Positions 9,764 through 18,042 of a stretch of 64,000 bases of DNA are shown here, in pieces. The stretch's first letter is position 1, and each line of letters starts with the position of its first letter. The position numbers and the translations under genes are program-made. Location of the stretch: contig JARBTJ010000012.1 of assembly GCA_029240245.1 (NCBI GenBank), positions 1 through 64,000 of the forward strand, read 5' to 3'. The notes below the pieces were generated by a model that ran no database searches, was not told the DNA's origin, and worked only from the letters and a program-made list of their open reading frames with translations. Source of the stretch: Herbinix sp. Its GTDB lineage: Bacteria > Bacillota > Clostridia > Lachnospirales > Lachnospiraceae.

Positions 9764-10186
9764 TTAGCCTAAAATTGTAAAGGAAACAATTAAGCCATAA
9801 AGTGCAATACCTTCTGCCAGAGCAACAAAGATTAAGGATTTACCCATGATAGAAGCATCCTCGCTGATTGCGCCGAGTGCTGCGGAAGCCGCAGAAGCAA
9901 CGGCGATACCGCCACCGATACAGGATAATCCGGTAGATAAAGCAGCTGCGATATATTTCCAACCATCCGTTGCAGCGGCTGTAACAGTCTCGGCTTCGGC
10001 AGCGGATACTTTACCGCTGAATATTAAAACGTCTGCAATGATTAAGGTTGTGAAGAAAAAGAATGCATTACATGCTAACGTAGCTTTTAGTCCGCCCTTG
10101 GATTTTTTTCGTTGTATCAGAAAAGATCCGAAAGGAATAATAATACTTAAGATTAAAGTAATTACGATTGTTATTTTTAATGCCAT
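9764..10186 (-). CDS. ntpK: V-type ATP synthase subunit K (proteolipid c ring)
   Basis: Ring-forming proteolipid, 140 aa with four hydrophobic helices at about 3-24, 36-57, 76-101 and 113-138. The second hairpin is Gly/Ala-rich (GLSCIGGGIAVASAASAALG) and carries the single carboxylate expected to bind the ion, E in FVALAEGIALYGL. The first hairpin lacks a matching carboxylate, so one ion site per four helices, as in Enterococcus hirae NtpK. The E is followed by G rather than T/S and no Gln is seen in the facing helix, so Na+ coordination as in NtpK is not evident; proton coupling seems more likely but is unproven. Confidence 0.93.
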   Translation of the reverse strand: MALKITIVITLILSIIIPFGSFLIQRKKSKGGLKATLACNAFFFFTTLIIADVLIFSGKVSAAEAETVTAAATDGWKYIAAALSTGLSCIGGGIAVASAASAALGAISEDASIMGKSLIFVALAEGIALYGLIVSFTILG

Positions 10187-10204
10187 AAATGATATCCTCC
10201 AATG

Positions 10205-12121
10205 TTATTTTTTATTATTTTTATAAGGTTTAAATTCTTTGCCGGTTCCCCGGTAAAAGCGGCTAAACATTTCATAATATTCGAGACGAAGTACCTGAAT
10301 ACCGACAATCAGTCCCTCCATAGCTGCTACAAAAATATTTCCAAAGATTAAAATAAAGATATTCGGATCTCCCGTTTCAACCCCGGCTAACAGCATAACA
10401 ACACCCATCATAGCAGCATGACTTAAGGCGAAAGCACCGACACGCAAAAAGGATATGGTGTTAGTAACATAACTTAAAACTACTTCAAACAACTCGAAGG
10501 TAGATTCTACAAAGAACATGCCTTTATGTTCCGGAAATATTTTTTTCTTTTTTTCGAGAACATGAGTGAGTGGCTCCCGAAAGAAAATTAATAAAAGCGG
10601 AAGGGCAAAAAAGATGATTAACAGTATGGTTGCCGGTAGGGGATGCCCGCTAAAAATCAATAAAACGCAGGTGATTGCCATACCGTAGAATAAAAGGCCG
10701 GAGACGCCATTGGTATCAAACAGCACTTTTCCGTACTTCTTTTCTCTTAACCCATTAATAATATTAATTATCATTGCAACAATGATTAAAAATACGCCGA
10801 AACCAACAGCAGTTAATAAAACGGTCATAACATTGTGCATCGGTGAGAGCCAAAAAGCGGGTATCAAATCCTCAAATCCAAATATACTGCCGTATAGAAA
10901 TCCGAAAATGGTAGAAAAGACACCGGCGAAGGAGATAATCGCTGCGATATTCATTTTCTTTATAAAATATAATAGAGCACCGCCAATGACCAGACACAGT
11001 CCCTGTCCGACATCACCGAACATAATTCCGAAGATCAGGGAATAAGTAATAGCTACGAAAGAGGTAGGATCTATCTCATTATAAGCAGGAAAGCCATACA
11101 TCTTTATAAACATTTCAAAGGGTTTAAACAATTTTGGATTTTTTAATTTGGTCGGAGGCTTGGTATCCGATACGTCCATAACATCATCCACCATGCAATA
11201 TACATTCGGCTCTTTTTCAATATCATGTACAAAATTATCGGCATCCTTTTCAGCAATCCAACCACATAAAATAAAGAATACTTCACTGTTTCCTTTATCT
11301 TTGGTACATGCGGCAAGCTTACGGACATCAAAGTTTCTCGTAAAATTATTCAAGGTATTATAAGCCGCAATCAATTCATTTTCCTGCTCTCTTAAAATAT
11401 CCTTGATTTTATTGGAAACGTCGGCAAGTTCACTAAGTACTCCGCTTTTTTGATTTAAAACAGAGTTATAAGCGTCCTCCGTAGTTCCCTCATAAAGATT
11501 AGGCAGTTTGATACGTTCAAAGTGAAGAGAGGCGTAAATTGCATCAATTTTCACCGAATCGGTATGAGATACAAAATAGACACCCCAGACATAATCATGA
11601 TCCCGTTCGCATTCATAAAATAGGGTGTTCAAATTTTCATACACATATTTTGAAAACCGGTCATAATATTCAAGTTGGATTTTTCCGAACCGGAACTTAA
11701 TAAATTTTAAATTTAATATTTTATCAATTTCAAAATCCAAGTGACGGAAGGGTTCCAACTGCCTTAAAGAGTCATCCAAATACGCGCGTTTTTCTTTTAA
11801 ATCTTTTTTTCTTACTTGTAAGTCGGTAAGCTTTGCAATCGTTGAATTTATAATTTCAGCTGCTTTTTCCGGTGGGACAGTACCTGATTGTGCGATTTTA
11901 CTTTTATCAAATTTTCTGATGAGCTCTTCTGACTTTGTTAGAAGATCCTTGTACGGATTAAGATCGACAAAAGGTTTTAAATCATGAACATCACTGAGTT
12001 CGGAAAGGGCATTTTCCAATTGGATATCATATTTATTCAAATAAACATTGATGATATTGTCAAATGCAAGCTTAGGACCGGTAATTCTTAAAAACTTCAT
12101 TTTTTCAATCAATGGTAACAC
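10205..12121 (-). CDS. ntpI: V-type ATP synthase subunit I (a-type membrane subunit)
   Basis: The large two-domain stator subunit, 638 aa, providing the ion half-channels. Residues 1-about 320 form a hydrophilic arm with coiled coil (MKFLRITGPKLAFDNIINVYLNKYDIQLENA). The second half has seven or eight membrane helices, beginning with SLIFGIMFGDVGQGL (family signature) and ending with the helix containing the essential Arg region SFLRVGAFALSHAAM and VQVLRLEYYEMFSRF. MLPLIEK at the start agrees with family; an ATG six codons on (MKFLRI) is an alternative. Confidence 0.93.
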   Translation of the reverse strand: MLPLIEKMKFLRITGPKLAFDNIINVYLNKYDIQLENALSELSDVHDLKPFVDLNPYKDLLTKSEELIRKFDKSKIAQSGTVPPEKAAEIINSTIAKLTDLQVRKKDLKEKRAYLDDSLRQLEPFRHLDFEIDKILNLKFIKFRFGKIQLEYYDRFSKYVYENLNTLFYECERDHDYVWGVYFVSHTDSVKIDAIYASLHFERIKLPNLYEGTTEDAYNSVLNQKSGVLSELADVSNKIKDILREQENELIAAYNTLNNFTRNFDVRKLAACTKDKGNSEVFFILCGWIAEKDADNFVHDIEKEPNVYCMVDDVMDVSDTKPPTKLKNPKLFKPFEMFIKMYGFPAYNEIDPTSFVAITYSLIFGIMFGDVGQGLCLVIGGALLYFIKKMNIAAIISFAGVFSTIFGFLYGSIFGFEDLIPAFWLSPMHNVMTVLLTAVGFGVFLIIVAMIINIINGLREKKYGKVLFDTNGVSGLLFYGMAITCVLLIFSGHPLPATILLIIFFALPLLLIFFREPLTHVLEKKKKIFPEHKGMFFVESTFELFEVVLSYVTNTISFLRVGAFALSHAAMMGVVMLLAGVETGDPNIFILIFGNIFVAAMEGLIVGIQVLRLEYYEMFSRFYRGTGKEFKPYKNNKK

Positions 12122-12170
12122 CTCCGGTATTTAGATTATGCATGATTGAAACTACATAAAGTAACTTCAA

Positions 12171-13205
12171 TTAGGACAGGATATACTTTAGCTTTAGCTG
12201 AGGATCTAACCGGTAGCGGATACATTCAACAGCAGTTGTAAGTCTGGCCACTTCGGTATCTTTTTGGTAAAGATAATGATTGACGGTAGCGGTGGAATAC
12301 GGGTATCTTTCTCTATTTCTCCTGTAAATCCGGTTAACAATGCTTCGATAAGCACTTTCCATGGTAGCATCCTGTAACGAAACAGCAAAGGAGCGGTAAT
12401 GACTTTGTCGTACGATCAAGAAAAATTCATCGTGAGAAGCTGCATTAATTAATCGAAGCAAATTGTCCTTCGGAAGTTTGTAATTAACCGGTATGACGAA
12501 GGATAGAATATTGGCTGATGGCATATCATACATGGTTTTTGCCCGGAAGATCCATAAAATATTCAGCAGATCAATTTCGGTACCTAATCGATCGGTAAAG
12601 GATTTCAAACTGTCCCCGGATAAGAATTTATCCTTCAACTTCCAGGTCTTTTTAAAATAATAGATATCCAGCTGCATTTCATAATCAAAAGAGGTGGCAT
12701 GCCCGGAATTTTGAATTCTCATCAATAAGGAATGGTATTCGGTACCCTTTAAATTATTAATATATTCCTCAATCGTATGACATGCTGCAAGTGTATTAAT
12801 ATTTATTTTGGAATGCTTGCTGAAAAAAGGGTAAAAAATAGATAAATCGTAATTGTCCTGGTCATTATAGATCATACGAATACAGGATTTTAAAATGTTA
12901 ACCTCATATCGGAAGAATATTAATTCCAAATCCTTTCGCTGGGCTTTATCAGCAAAGCGGTAAATTTTCGTAAAATCGTGATAAAGAGCATTAACAAACA
13001 GCTGCTCAGCATCTGACCTATGCAGCTCATGTTCATCATAACGGCTGAAAATCTCTTTATATCCAGGGTGATTTTTCAGAAAAAGTATCAAGTCAGAAAC
13101 CTTATCTAGGATCGATATTTTGTAAAAATCATCAATACTGATCAGATTTGATTCCATTGCCCTAACCTTCGTATTAATACCGCTGTAGGTCAAAAGATTG
13201 CTCAT
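12171..13205 (-). CDS. ntpC: V-type ATP synthase subunit C (AC39/d-type)
   Basis: Funnel-shaped coupling subunit, 344 aa, which joins the central stalk to the K ring. All-helical sequence with the three-fold repeat character of the AC39 family; SNLLTYSGINTKVRAMESNLIS at the N-terminus matches the usual Y..N.R.RAM..LL pattern, and ILWIFRAKTMYDMP (about 215-230) the usual NL..I.R.K..Y. Starts 17 bases after the first gene of the operon and ends 49 bases before subunit I. Confidence 0.9.
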   Translation of the reverse strand: MSNLLTYSGINTKVRAMESNLISIDDFYKISILDKVSDLILFLKNHPGYKEIFSRYDEHELHRSDAEQLFVNALYHDFTKIYRFADKAQRKDLELIFFRYEVNILKSCIRMIYNDQDNYDLSIFYPFFSKHSKININTLAACHTIEEYINNLKGTEYHSLLMRIQNSGHATSFDYEMQLDIYYFKKTWKLKDKFLSGDSLKSFTDRLGTEIDLLNILWIFRAKTMYDMPSANILSFVIPVNYKLPKDNLLRLINAASHDEFFLIVRQSHYRSFAVSLQDATMESAYRSIVNRIYRRNRERYPYSTATVNHYLYQKDTEVARLTTAVECIRYRLDPQLKLKYILS

Positions 13206-13222
13206 AAGGAACCTCCGTTAAT

Positions 13223-13534
13223 TTAAGTACGTGTTATATGCTCAAATATCTGATTTACCAGCAAATTATATTTCTTTTGATTTATTTCTTCTAGGTCCAG
13301 TAAATGCTTTTCACAGTTTTGTATGATTGTTTTCGTTTCATTGGCTAAATCAGCATCTGCCTTTTCCTGTAGAGCTTTTAACTTTTTGGATGTAGAGATA
13401 TTGATTGATTCTTCCATTTGCTTTATATCTTTTTCACGTTCATCATGTAATCTGGTTTTTTCATCTGAGGCACGATCTATGATTTGATTCGCCTTTTTTT
13501 CTATTTCAAAAAGTTGGCTTATCGTTTGCTCCAT
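13223..13534 (-). CDS. ntpF: V-type ATP synthase subunit G/H (peripheral stalk)
   Basis: First gene of the V-ATPase operon: 103 aa, almost entirely charged helix with heptad pattern (EIEKKANQIIDRASDEKTRLHDEREKDIKQ), as expected for the stalk subunit that coils with E. Annotated variously as subunit G, H or NtpF. Good ribosome-binding site GGGAGG reading from the minus strand just upstream. The promoter must lie in 13535-13990 but no convincing -35/-10 pair was found for the minus strand. Confidence 0.82.
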   Translation of the reverse strand: MEQTISQLFEIEKKANQIIDRASDEKTRLHDEREKDIKQMEESINISTSKKLKALQEKADADLANETKTIIQNCEKHLLDLEEINQKKYNLLVNQIFEHITRT

Positions 13535-13992
13535 CTATTAACCTCCCATTAATTTAGACATATATTTACGCAATAATATGTATATTTTAACTCATTTTAA
13601 AAAATATGCTATAGCTATATTGTACAAAATTATAATCTAAATGCAAATAAAATATCATATTTCAATAATATAAATGACGAAAAATGGTATTTGTATTAAA
13701 AAACAGACTCAATTGATAACATATATCAGATAATTTTTCTGTGAAATCAGGGTTTTTCACAATAAAATGTGATGTTTTTTAGATATCTTTAACATAACCA
13801 TGATTTAATAAGCAATTCATTTACCGTCATAATAGCATTGAATTTATTGAGATATATTAGTATATTAGAGTGGAGGGATCGTGTGAGGCCATATTTTTCA
13901 CACGAACATGATAAATATGAATGAAAATTTATTTTATTTGGATGGTGAAATTTATTATAGAATCAAAAGATAGGTAAAGGAGGAATGAAAGT
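13535..13992. promoter_or_regulatory. Divergent intergenic region with two TGTGA inverted repeats
   Basis: AT-rich 458-base region between the V-ATPase operon (minus) and the Crp/Fnr gene (plus). Two dyads stand out: TGTGAAA...TTTCACA at 13740-13761 and the perfect 7-base CGTGTGA...TCACACG at 13880-13904. Both contain TGTGA/TCACA halves, but with 11-12 bases between halves instead of 6. They could be operators for the adjacent regulator or small hairpins. GTGAAATTTATTATAGAAT (from about 13945) could include the -10 box of the regulator gene. Confidence 0.5.
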
Positions 13993-14724
13993 ATGGCAGA
14001 ACAGTGTAAATGCAGAAGTTGCCAGGACAGGCTCTGTATGCATAAGGTGCCGATATTATCATCGCTGGATCAAGAGGAATTATTTAAAATTTCCGAGATA
14101 TTAAGCCATCGGGATTATAAAAAAGGCGAAACGCTTATTTTTGACGGAGACAAACTGGAATCCCTTGTTATCATAAATGAAGGCAATGTGAAAGCATATA
14201 AGTATTCGACGGATGGAAGAGAACAGATTTTGTATATATTTACGGAAGGTGATTTTTTTGGCGAACAAAATCTGCTCAGTGACCGGACAGCTACCTATAC
14301 GGTGGAAGCACTTCAGCCGGTAAAAACCTGTATGCTGTCAAAAACTCAGTTTCAACTGTTGATTCATAAGCATCCGGATATTGCCGTAAAAATTATTAAA
14401 GAGCTTGGAGAACGAATGGTACGTCTGGAGAATGCGTTACAAAGCATGGGGGTACGTAATGTAGATAACCGTATCGGAGGGATTCTACTGGAATATGCCG
14501 TTAAATTCGGAACTGAGACTCCGGAGGGTATCGTAATCCATTTGCCGTTAAGCAGGGAAGGGATTGCTAATTACCTGGGGATTGCACGTGAGACTTTAAG
14601 CCGTAAGCTTGGTCAGTTAGAAAGTGAAGGAATGATCAGTTCCCTCAACAATAAATCAATTTTGATTACTGATTATGATGGGTTGGTATCATTAGCAGGA
14701 AATCCGGAGGATATTCGTATCTAA
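13993..14724 (+). CDS. Crp/Fnr-family regulator with Cys-rich N-terminus
   Basis: Transcription regulator of 243 aa. An N-terminal CKCRSCQDRLC segment puts four cysteines at 5, 7, 10 and 15, followed by a cyclic-nucleotide-type beta-roll (about 22-130, with EGDFFGEQNLLSD) and a C-terminal HTH_Crp domain whose recognition helix is in SREGIANYLGIARETLSRKL (about 187-210). The Cys cluster resembles the Fe-S site of FNR but with different spacing, so it may sense O2, NO or redox; the ligand is unknown. Neighbours (Ric, rubrerythrin, DUF1858) and FNR-like sites at -41.5 in front of two of them suggest it is their activator. Ribosome-binding site AAGGAGG. Confidence 0.9.
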   Translation: MAEQCKCRSCQDRLCMHKVPILSSLDQEELFKISEILSHRDYKKGETLIFDGDKLESLVIINEGNVKAYKYSTDGREQILYIFTEGDFFGEQNLLSDRTATYTVEALQPVKTCMLSKTQFQLLIHKHPDIAVKIIKELGERMVRLENALQSMGVRNVDNRIGGILLEYAVKFGTETPEGIVIHLPLSREGIANYLGIARETLSRKLGQLESEGMISSLNNKSILITDYDGLVSLAGNPEDIRI

Positions 14725-14763
14725 TTTCGTTAATGGGTCGCTTCAAAATAATAAATTTTAGTT

Positions 14764-14805
14764 TTGATTCAAATCACAGAATTATATTCTCCTATGCGTT
14801 AACAT
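14764..14805 (+). promoter_or_regulatory. FNR-like site and promoter of ric
   Basis: TTGATTCAAATCAC (14764-14777) matches the FNR pattern TTGAT-N4-ATCAA at nine of ten positions. A TAACAT -10 box at 14800-14805 predicts a start at 14812, placing the dyad centre (14770.5) at -41.5, the classical class II activator position. No good -35 box is present, as expected for an activated promoter. The regulator is inferred to be the Crp/Fnr protein encoded just upstream. Confidence 0.65.
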
Positions 14806-14844
14806 GAACGCATCAATAAACGAACATAACAGGAGGATATGAGT

Positions 14845-15534
14845 ATGAATAATATAAATAAGGAAATGACAATCGGTGGTATCGTTGCCGCACTGCCGGA
14901 AGCGAAAAATATTTTTAGCGCATTTGACATTGATTTCTGCTGTGGTGGTAACCGATTATTATCGGAGGTAATCATTCATCAGAATTTGAAGGAGGAGGAT
15001 TTACAGGACCGGTTAAATGCTGCTTTAAAGGAACGTAAGAACTGCTATGAGGACAGGGAGGATGATTTTACTCAAATGAGTCCGTCCGTATTATCCACCT
15101 ACATTGAGGATAAACATCATTCTTATATGCGTCAGACACTGCCTCAGATTTCCCAGGTTTTAGAGACTATATTACGTGTACATGGCATAAATCATCGAGA
15201 GCTGTTTGATGTATACCGTTTATTTGGTACTTTAAAGGCTGATTTAGAGCAGCATCTGTTAAAGGAAGAAACCATGCTGTTTCCTGCATTATCCCGCGAT
15301 GAAATTAATCGTGGAGAAGTAACAGGGCTTACCACCGAAATCATTGGTGAGCATGTAGCGGCCGGTGATATATTGAGTAAGCTTCGTAATACAACAAAGA
15401 ATTATACCCTTCCTGAGGATGCTTGCGGTACGTATCAGATGGCGTATTATTTGCTGGAGGAGATGGAGAAGGATCTGCATCAGCACATTCATCTGGAAAA
15501 CAATATTCTTCTGAAGGAATATGATTTAAGATAA
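14845..15534 (+). CDS. ric: Iron-sulfur cluster repair di-iron protein Ric (YtfE/ScdA/DnrN)
   Basis: Di-iron protein of 229 aa that restores Fe-S clusters after nitrosative or oxidative damage. The N-terminal ScdA/DUF542 domain is plain (MTIGGIVAALPEAKNIFSAF, then DFCCGG), followed by a hemerythrin-like four-helix domain with His/Glu ligands in DKHHSYMRQ, DLEQHLLKEE, GEHVAAGDIL and HQHIHLENNIL. The ATG at 14845 is preferred over one at 14839: AGGAGG (14831-14836) is eight bases from the former and only two from the latter. Single-gene unit with an FNR-like promoter and a terminator at 15544-15612. Confidence 0.93.
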   Translation: MNNINKEMTIGGIVAALPEAKNIFSAFDIDFCCGGNRLLSEVIIHQNLKEEDLQDRLNAALKERKNCYEDREDDFTQMSPSVLSTYIEDKHHSYMRQTLPQISQVLETILRVHGINHRELFDVYRLFGTLKADLEQHLLKEETMLFPALSRDEINRGEVTGLTTEIIGEHVAAGDILSKLRNTTKNYTLPEDACGTYQMAYYLLEEMEKDLHQHIHLENNILLKEYDLR

Positions 15535-15543
15535 TTTTAGTAG

Positions 15544-15612
15544 GGGCTGTGATAAGGAAAGTATTTCGTGAATCCATTTCATGAAATGTCTATTCATATC
15601 ACAGTCCTTTTT
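15544..15612 (+). terminator. Intrinsic terminator of ric
   Basis: Long stem GGGCTGTGATA (15544-15554) with TATCACAGTCC (15597-15607), inner hairpin ATTTCGTGAA/TTCATGAAAT, then five T. Confidence 0.85.
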
Positions 15613-15692
15613 GATTCAATCCTGCCTAAAATATGAATTTGTTTCTAAGTTACGGGAATAATAGAACTAAATTTCATTTGGAGGTAAATTTG

Positions 15693-16289
15693 ATGTCAGT
15701 AGAATTTAAGAACAGCCAGACCAAGGATAATCTGATGCGAGCTTTTGCAGGGGAGAGTCAGGCAAGAAACCGGTATACCTTTGCGGCCTCACAGGCAAAA
15801 AAAGAACACCATCATGCAATAGAAGCTATTTTCCGTTATACCGCTGATCAGGAAAAAGAGCATGCAGAAATCTTTTACAATTATTTAAAGGATCTTGCCG
15901 GTGAAAATATTCAGGTAGACGGAGCCTATCCGGTAGATATTCATGATAATGTACTTAAGCTTCTCCAGTCTGCGGCTCATAATGAGTATGAAGAATATGA
16001 TCCGGTATATAAGAACTTTGGTGACATTGCCAAGGAGGAGGGTTTTAACAAAATCGCAACTACATTTCATATGATTGCAGGTATTGAAAAAACACATGGA
16101 GACCGTTTTAAACGCTTTGCACAGTTTTTGGAAGAGAATAAACTTTATGTATCAGACGTAGAAACCGGTTGGATTTGTTTAAACTGTGGATATATTCACT
16201 GGGGAAAGGAAGCTCCTAAGGAATGTCCGGTATGCCACCATGATCAAGGTTACTTTATCCGTGTTGAATTATCACCTTTCCAAGAGTGA
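15693..16289 (+). CDS. rbr: Rubrerythrin
   Basis: Non-heme iron peroxidase of 198 aa that reduces H2O2 in anaerobes. An N-terminal di-iron four-helix domain has the ligand motifs ESQARNRY, QEKEHAEIF, HNEYEEY and GIEKTHGDRF. The C-terminal rubredoxin domain holds Fe(SCys)4 in CLNCGYIHWG...CPVCHH. Start at 15693 is set by GGAGG at 15680-15684; an in-frame ATG 60 bases earlier has no ribosome-binding site and would add a non-family leader. Own transcription unit between the ric terminator and the hairpin at 16346-16402; electrons likely come from ferredoxin or rubredoxin reductases elsewhere. Confidence 0.96.
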   Translation: MSVEFKNSQTKDNLMRAFAGESQARNRYTFAASQAKKEHHHAIEAIFRYTADQEKEHAEIFYNYLKDLAGENIQVDGAYPVDIHDNVLKLLQSAAHNEYEEYDPVYKNFGDIAKEEGFNKIATTFHMIAGIEKTHGDRFKRFAQFLEENKLYVSDVETGWICLNCGYIHWGKEAPKECPVCHHDQGYFIRVELSPFQE

Positions 16290-16345
16290 TGGGGATAGAC
16301 GATTGTAGTTAATCATAAACGGTATTAAATTATAATTATGATAAC

Positions 16346-16402
16346 AAATTTGGTTAAAGAGTTAAAAGCTCCTTCGGTGCTTTCGGCACTTTAACCAAAT
16401 TT
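16346..16402 (+). terminator. Hairpin after rubrerythrin, related to repeat family B
   Basis: Perfect 14-bp stem AAATTTGGTTAAAG/CTTTAACCAAATTT enclosing TTAAAAGCTCCTTCGGTGCTTTCGG-like sequence with its own small hairpin. No T-tract follows. The interior resembles the left arm of the element at 47943 (AAAAGCACCTGCGGTGCTTT), hence a probable family B member. Confidence 0.55.
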
Positions 16403-16416
16403 CAAACATAAAAAAA

Positions 16417-16478
16417 CAATGCAATTCAATTACGAAAAAACAATGCAATTACAATGCAATAATAAAAACAATGCAATT
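16417..16478 (+). repeat. Short irregular repeats CAATGCAATT
   Basis: Four copies of CAATGCAATT (third ends in A) at 16417, 16441, 16452 and 16469 separated by A-rich spacers. Unit is too short and irregular for a CRISPR. The remainder of the 555-base gap up to 16845 holds the promoter and leader of the next gene. Confidence 0.7.
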
Positions 16479-16672
16479 ATGAAAACATGTTATAACGTGA
16501 TAGAATAAATCATAGGTGACGTTACGAAGGTTATTCCGCATGCTTCAATACTTAAGCGACTGATTATAGAATAGTAACAGCACCTATTATTTAAATTAAA
16601 TTTAAGTGGTTTTTGATTTAAGTATATATGGTAATTAATACTACATAACATAGAAAAATGCACTAGTATATA

Positions 16673-16701
16673 TTGACAACAAGACTTTATAAGATTATAA
16701 T
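16673..16701 (+). promoter_or_regulatory. Perfect-consensus SigA promoter of the YrpB-type gene
   Basis: TTGACA (16673-16678), exactly 17 bases, TATAAT (16696-16701). Predicted start 16708, leaving a 137-base leader before the ATG at 16845. Confidence 0.88.
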
Positions 16702-16708
16702 AAGGTTA

Positions 16709-16724
16709 CCGGTGGAAACACCGG
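16709..16724 (+). promoter_or_regulatory. 5'-terminal GNRA stem-loop in the leader
   Basis: CCGGTG-GAAA-CACCGG, a perfect 6-bp GC stem with a stable GAAA tetraloop beginning one base after the predicted transcript start. Such end hairpins are known to protect mRNAs from 5' decay; the tail ATTTT is too weak for termination. No known riboswitch was recognised in the rest of the leader. Confidence 0.55.
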
Positions 16725-16844
16725 ATTTTATCAGATGAATAGTTTGACAATCAAAGTAAATGAATGGGATTATTAACGAAACCTAAAATAGATTAAATTT
16801 TATATAGTTAGTGCCGTAAGTAAACGGAGGAATGGAGGTTAATT

Positions 16845-17900
16845 ATGAAAATGAAACCATTAATCATCGGGGATTTAATAGCAAAAATACCTATTATTCA
16901 AGGTGGAATGGGTGTTGGTGTAAGCAGATCTAAGCTGGCTGCCGCTGTTGCAAGAGAGGGTGGCATTGGGATTATTTCAACCGCCCAGATTGGGTATGAT
17001 GAACCGGATTTTCAAAAGCATCAGGTAGATTCCAATATTATAGCTGTAGAAAAACATATCAAGTTAGCAAAAGCAAATGCAGAAGGCGGAGTGGTAGGAG
17101 TTAATATCATGGTAGCTACCAAGCAATATGAAAGATATGTCAAGGCAGCCTGTGAAGCGGGAGCCGATGTTATTATCTCAGGAGCCGGACTGCCGATTTC
17201 ACTTCCCGAACTGGTGAAAGGTTTCAAGACAAAAATTGCTCCGATTGTTTCAAGCATAAGAGCTGCATCGGTCATACTTAAAATGTGGGATAAAAAATAT
17301 CAGACAACTGCAGATTTTATCGTAATTGAAGGACCTCGTGCGGGCGGTCATTTAGGATTTAGCAAGGATCAATTGGATCATATAGAAGAAATGGACTATG
17401 ACGCAGAAATGAAGGGCATTATTGAATATAAGAAGGAATTCGAGGAAAAATATCAAAAGGATATACCGGTAGTGATTGCCGGAGGTATCTTTGACCGGGA
17501 TGATATCAAGCATGCTTTGGAGCTTGGTGCGGACGGTGTACAGATAGCGACTAGATTTGTGGTTACAGAGGAATGTGATGCCAGCCAGGAATATAAAAAT
17601 GCTTACTTAAATTCAAAAAAAGAAGATGTAAAGATCGTAATCAGTCCGGTAGGTATGCCGGGTCGTGCAATCATCAATCCGTTTTTAAAAAGGGTAGAGG
17701 AAGGCAAACTGGTGATTCATAAATGTTTTAACTGTTTAGAGCATTGTAATCCGAAAGAAGCACCTTATTGCATCACTAAGGCGTTAATCGATGCGGTACA
17801 GGGTAACATTGAAGAAGGATTAATTTTTTGCGGCGATAATGTACATCGACTGAAAGAAATGACAACGGTGAAAGCCATCTTTGAGGAGTTAGTATTCTAA
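16845..17900 (+). CDS. NAD(P)H-dependent flavin oxidoreductase (YrpB/nitronate monooxygenase/FabK-like)
   Basis: FMN-binding TIM-barrel enzyme of 351 aa. PIIQGGMGVGVSRSKLAAAVAREGGIGII near the N-terminus is the conserved FMN phosphate-site start, VGVNIMV and GADVIISGAGLP follow, and GPRAGGHLG and PVVIAGGIFDRDD (about 210) complete the family pattern. Members reduce enoyl-ACP (FabK), oxidise nitronates or have unknown substrates; the sequence does not settle which. A CFNCLEHCNPKEAPYC segment near 300 contains four Cys and is a clostridial subgroup feature, perhaps an Fe-S or metal site. Single-gene unit with a perfect promoter and a strong 3' palindrome; ribosome-binding site GGAGG six bases from the ATG. 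Confidence 0.9.
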   Translation: MKMKPLIIGDLIAKIPIIQGGMGVGVSRSKLAAAVAREGGIGIISTAQIGYDEPDFQKHQVDSNIIAVEKHIKLAKANAEGGVVGVNIMVATKQYERYVKAACEAGADVIISGAGLPISLPELVKGFKTKIAPIVSSIRAASVILKMWDKKYQTTADFIVIEGPRAGGHLGFSKDQLDHIEEMDYDAEMKGIIEYKKEFEEKYQKDIPVVIAGGIFDRDDIKHALELGADGVQIATRFVVTEECDASQEYKNAYLNSKKEDVKIVISPVGMPGRAIINPFLKRVEEGKLVIHKCFNCLEHCNPKEAPYCITKALIDAVQGNIEEGLIFCGDNVHRLKEMTTVKAIFEELVF

Positions 17901-17914
17901 CGCATAATCATCAC

Positions 17915-17952
17915 GAGCTGCGGTAAACATAAATTTATGTTTACCGCAGCTC
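17915..17952 (+). terminator. Terminator palindrome after the YrpB-type gene
   Basis: A 38-base perfect palindrome beginning GAGCTGCGGTAAACATAAA, i.e. up to about 17 usable pairs, followed by TTATATTTA. Confidence 0.82.
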
Positions 17953-18042
17953 TTATATTTACGCGAAGATAAAGTGAAGTATCAGTCAAGCGAGGTTTGA
18001 GTTGATACAAACGCAAGAATAAATTACCAAAAGCATGATAAA

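Noticed and set aside
13740-13761. Canonical CRP site
   Set aside because: TGTGA and TCACA halves are separated by 12 bases instead of 6, so it does not fit the standard dimer site.
16417-16478. CRISPR-like array
   Set aside because: Units are only about 10 bases, spacers are irregular and short, and no cas gene lies nearby; the same holds for the arrays at 25722, 28928 and 55241.
16708-16844. Riboswitch in the YrpB leader
   Set aside because: Apart from the 5' GNRA hairpin the leader is AT-rich without a recognisable aptamer, and there is no terminator or anti-ribosome-binding-site structure.
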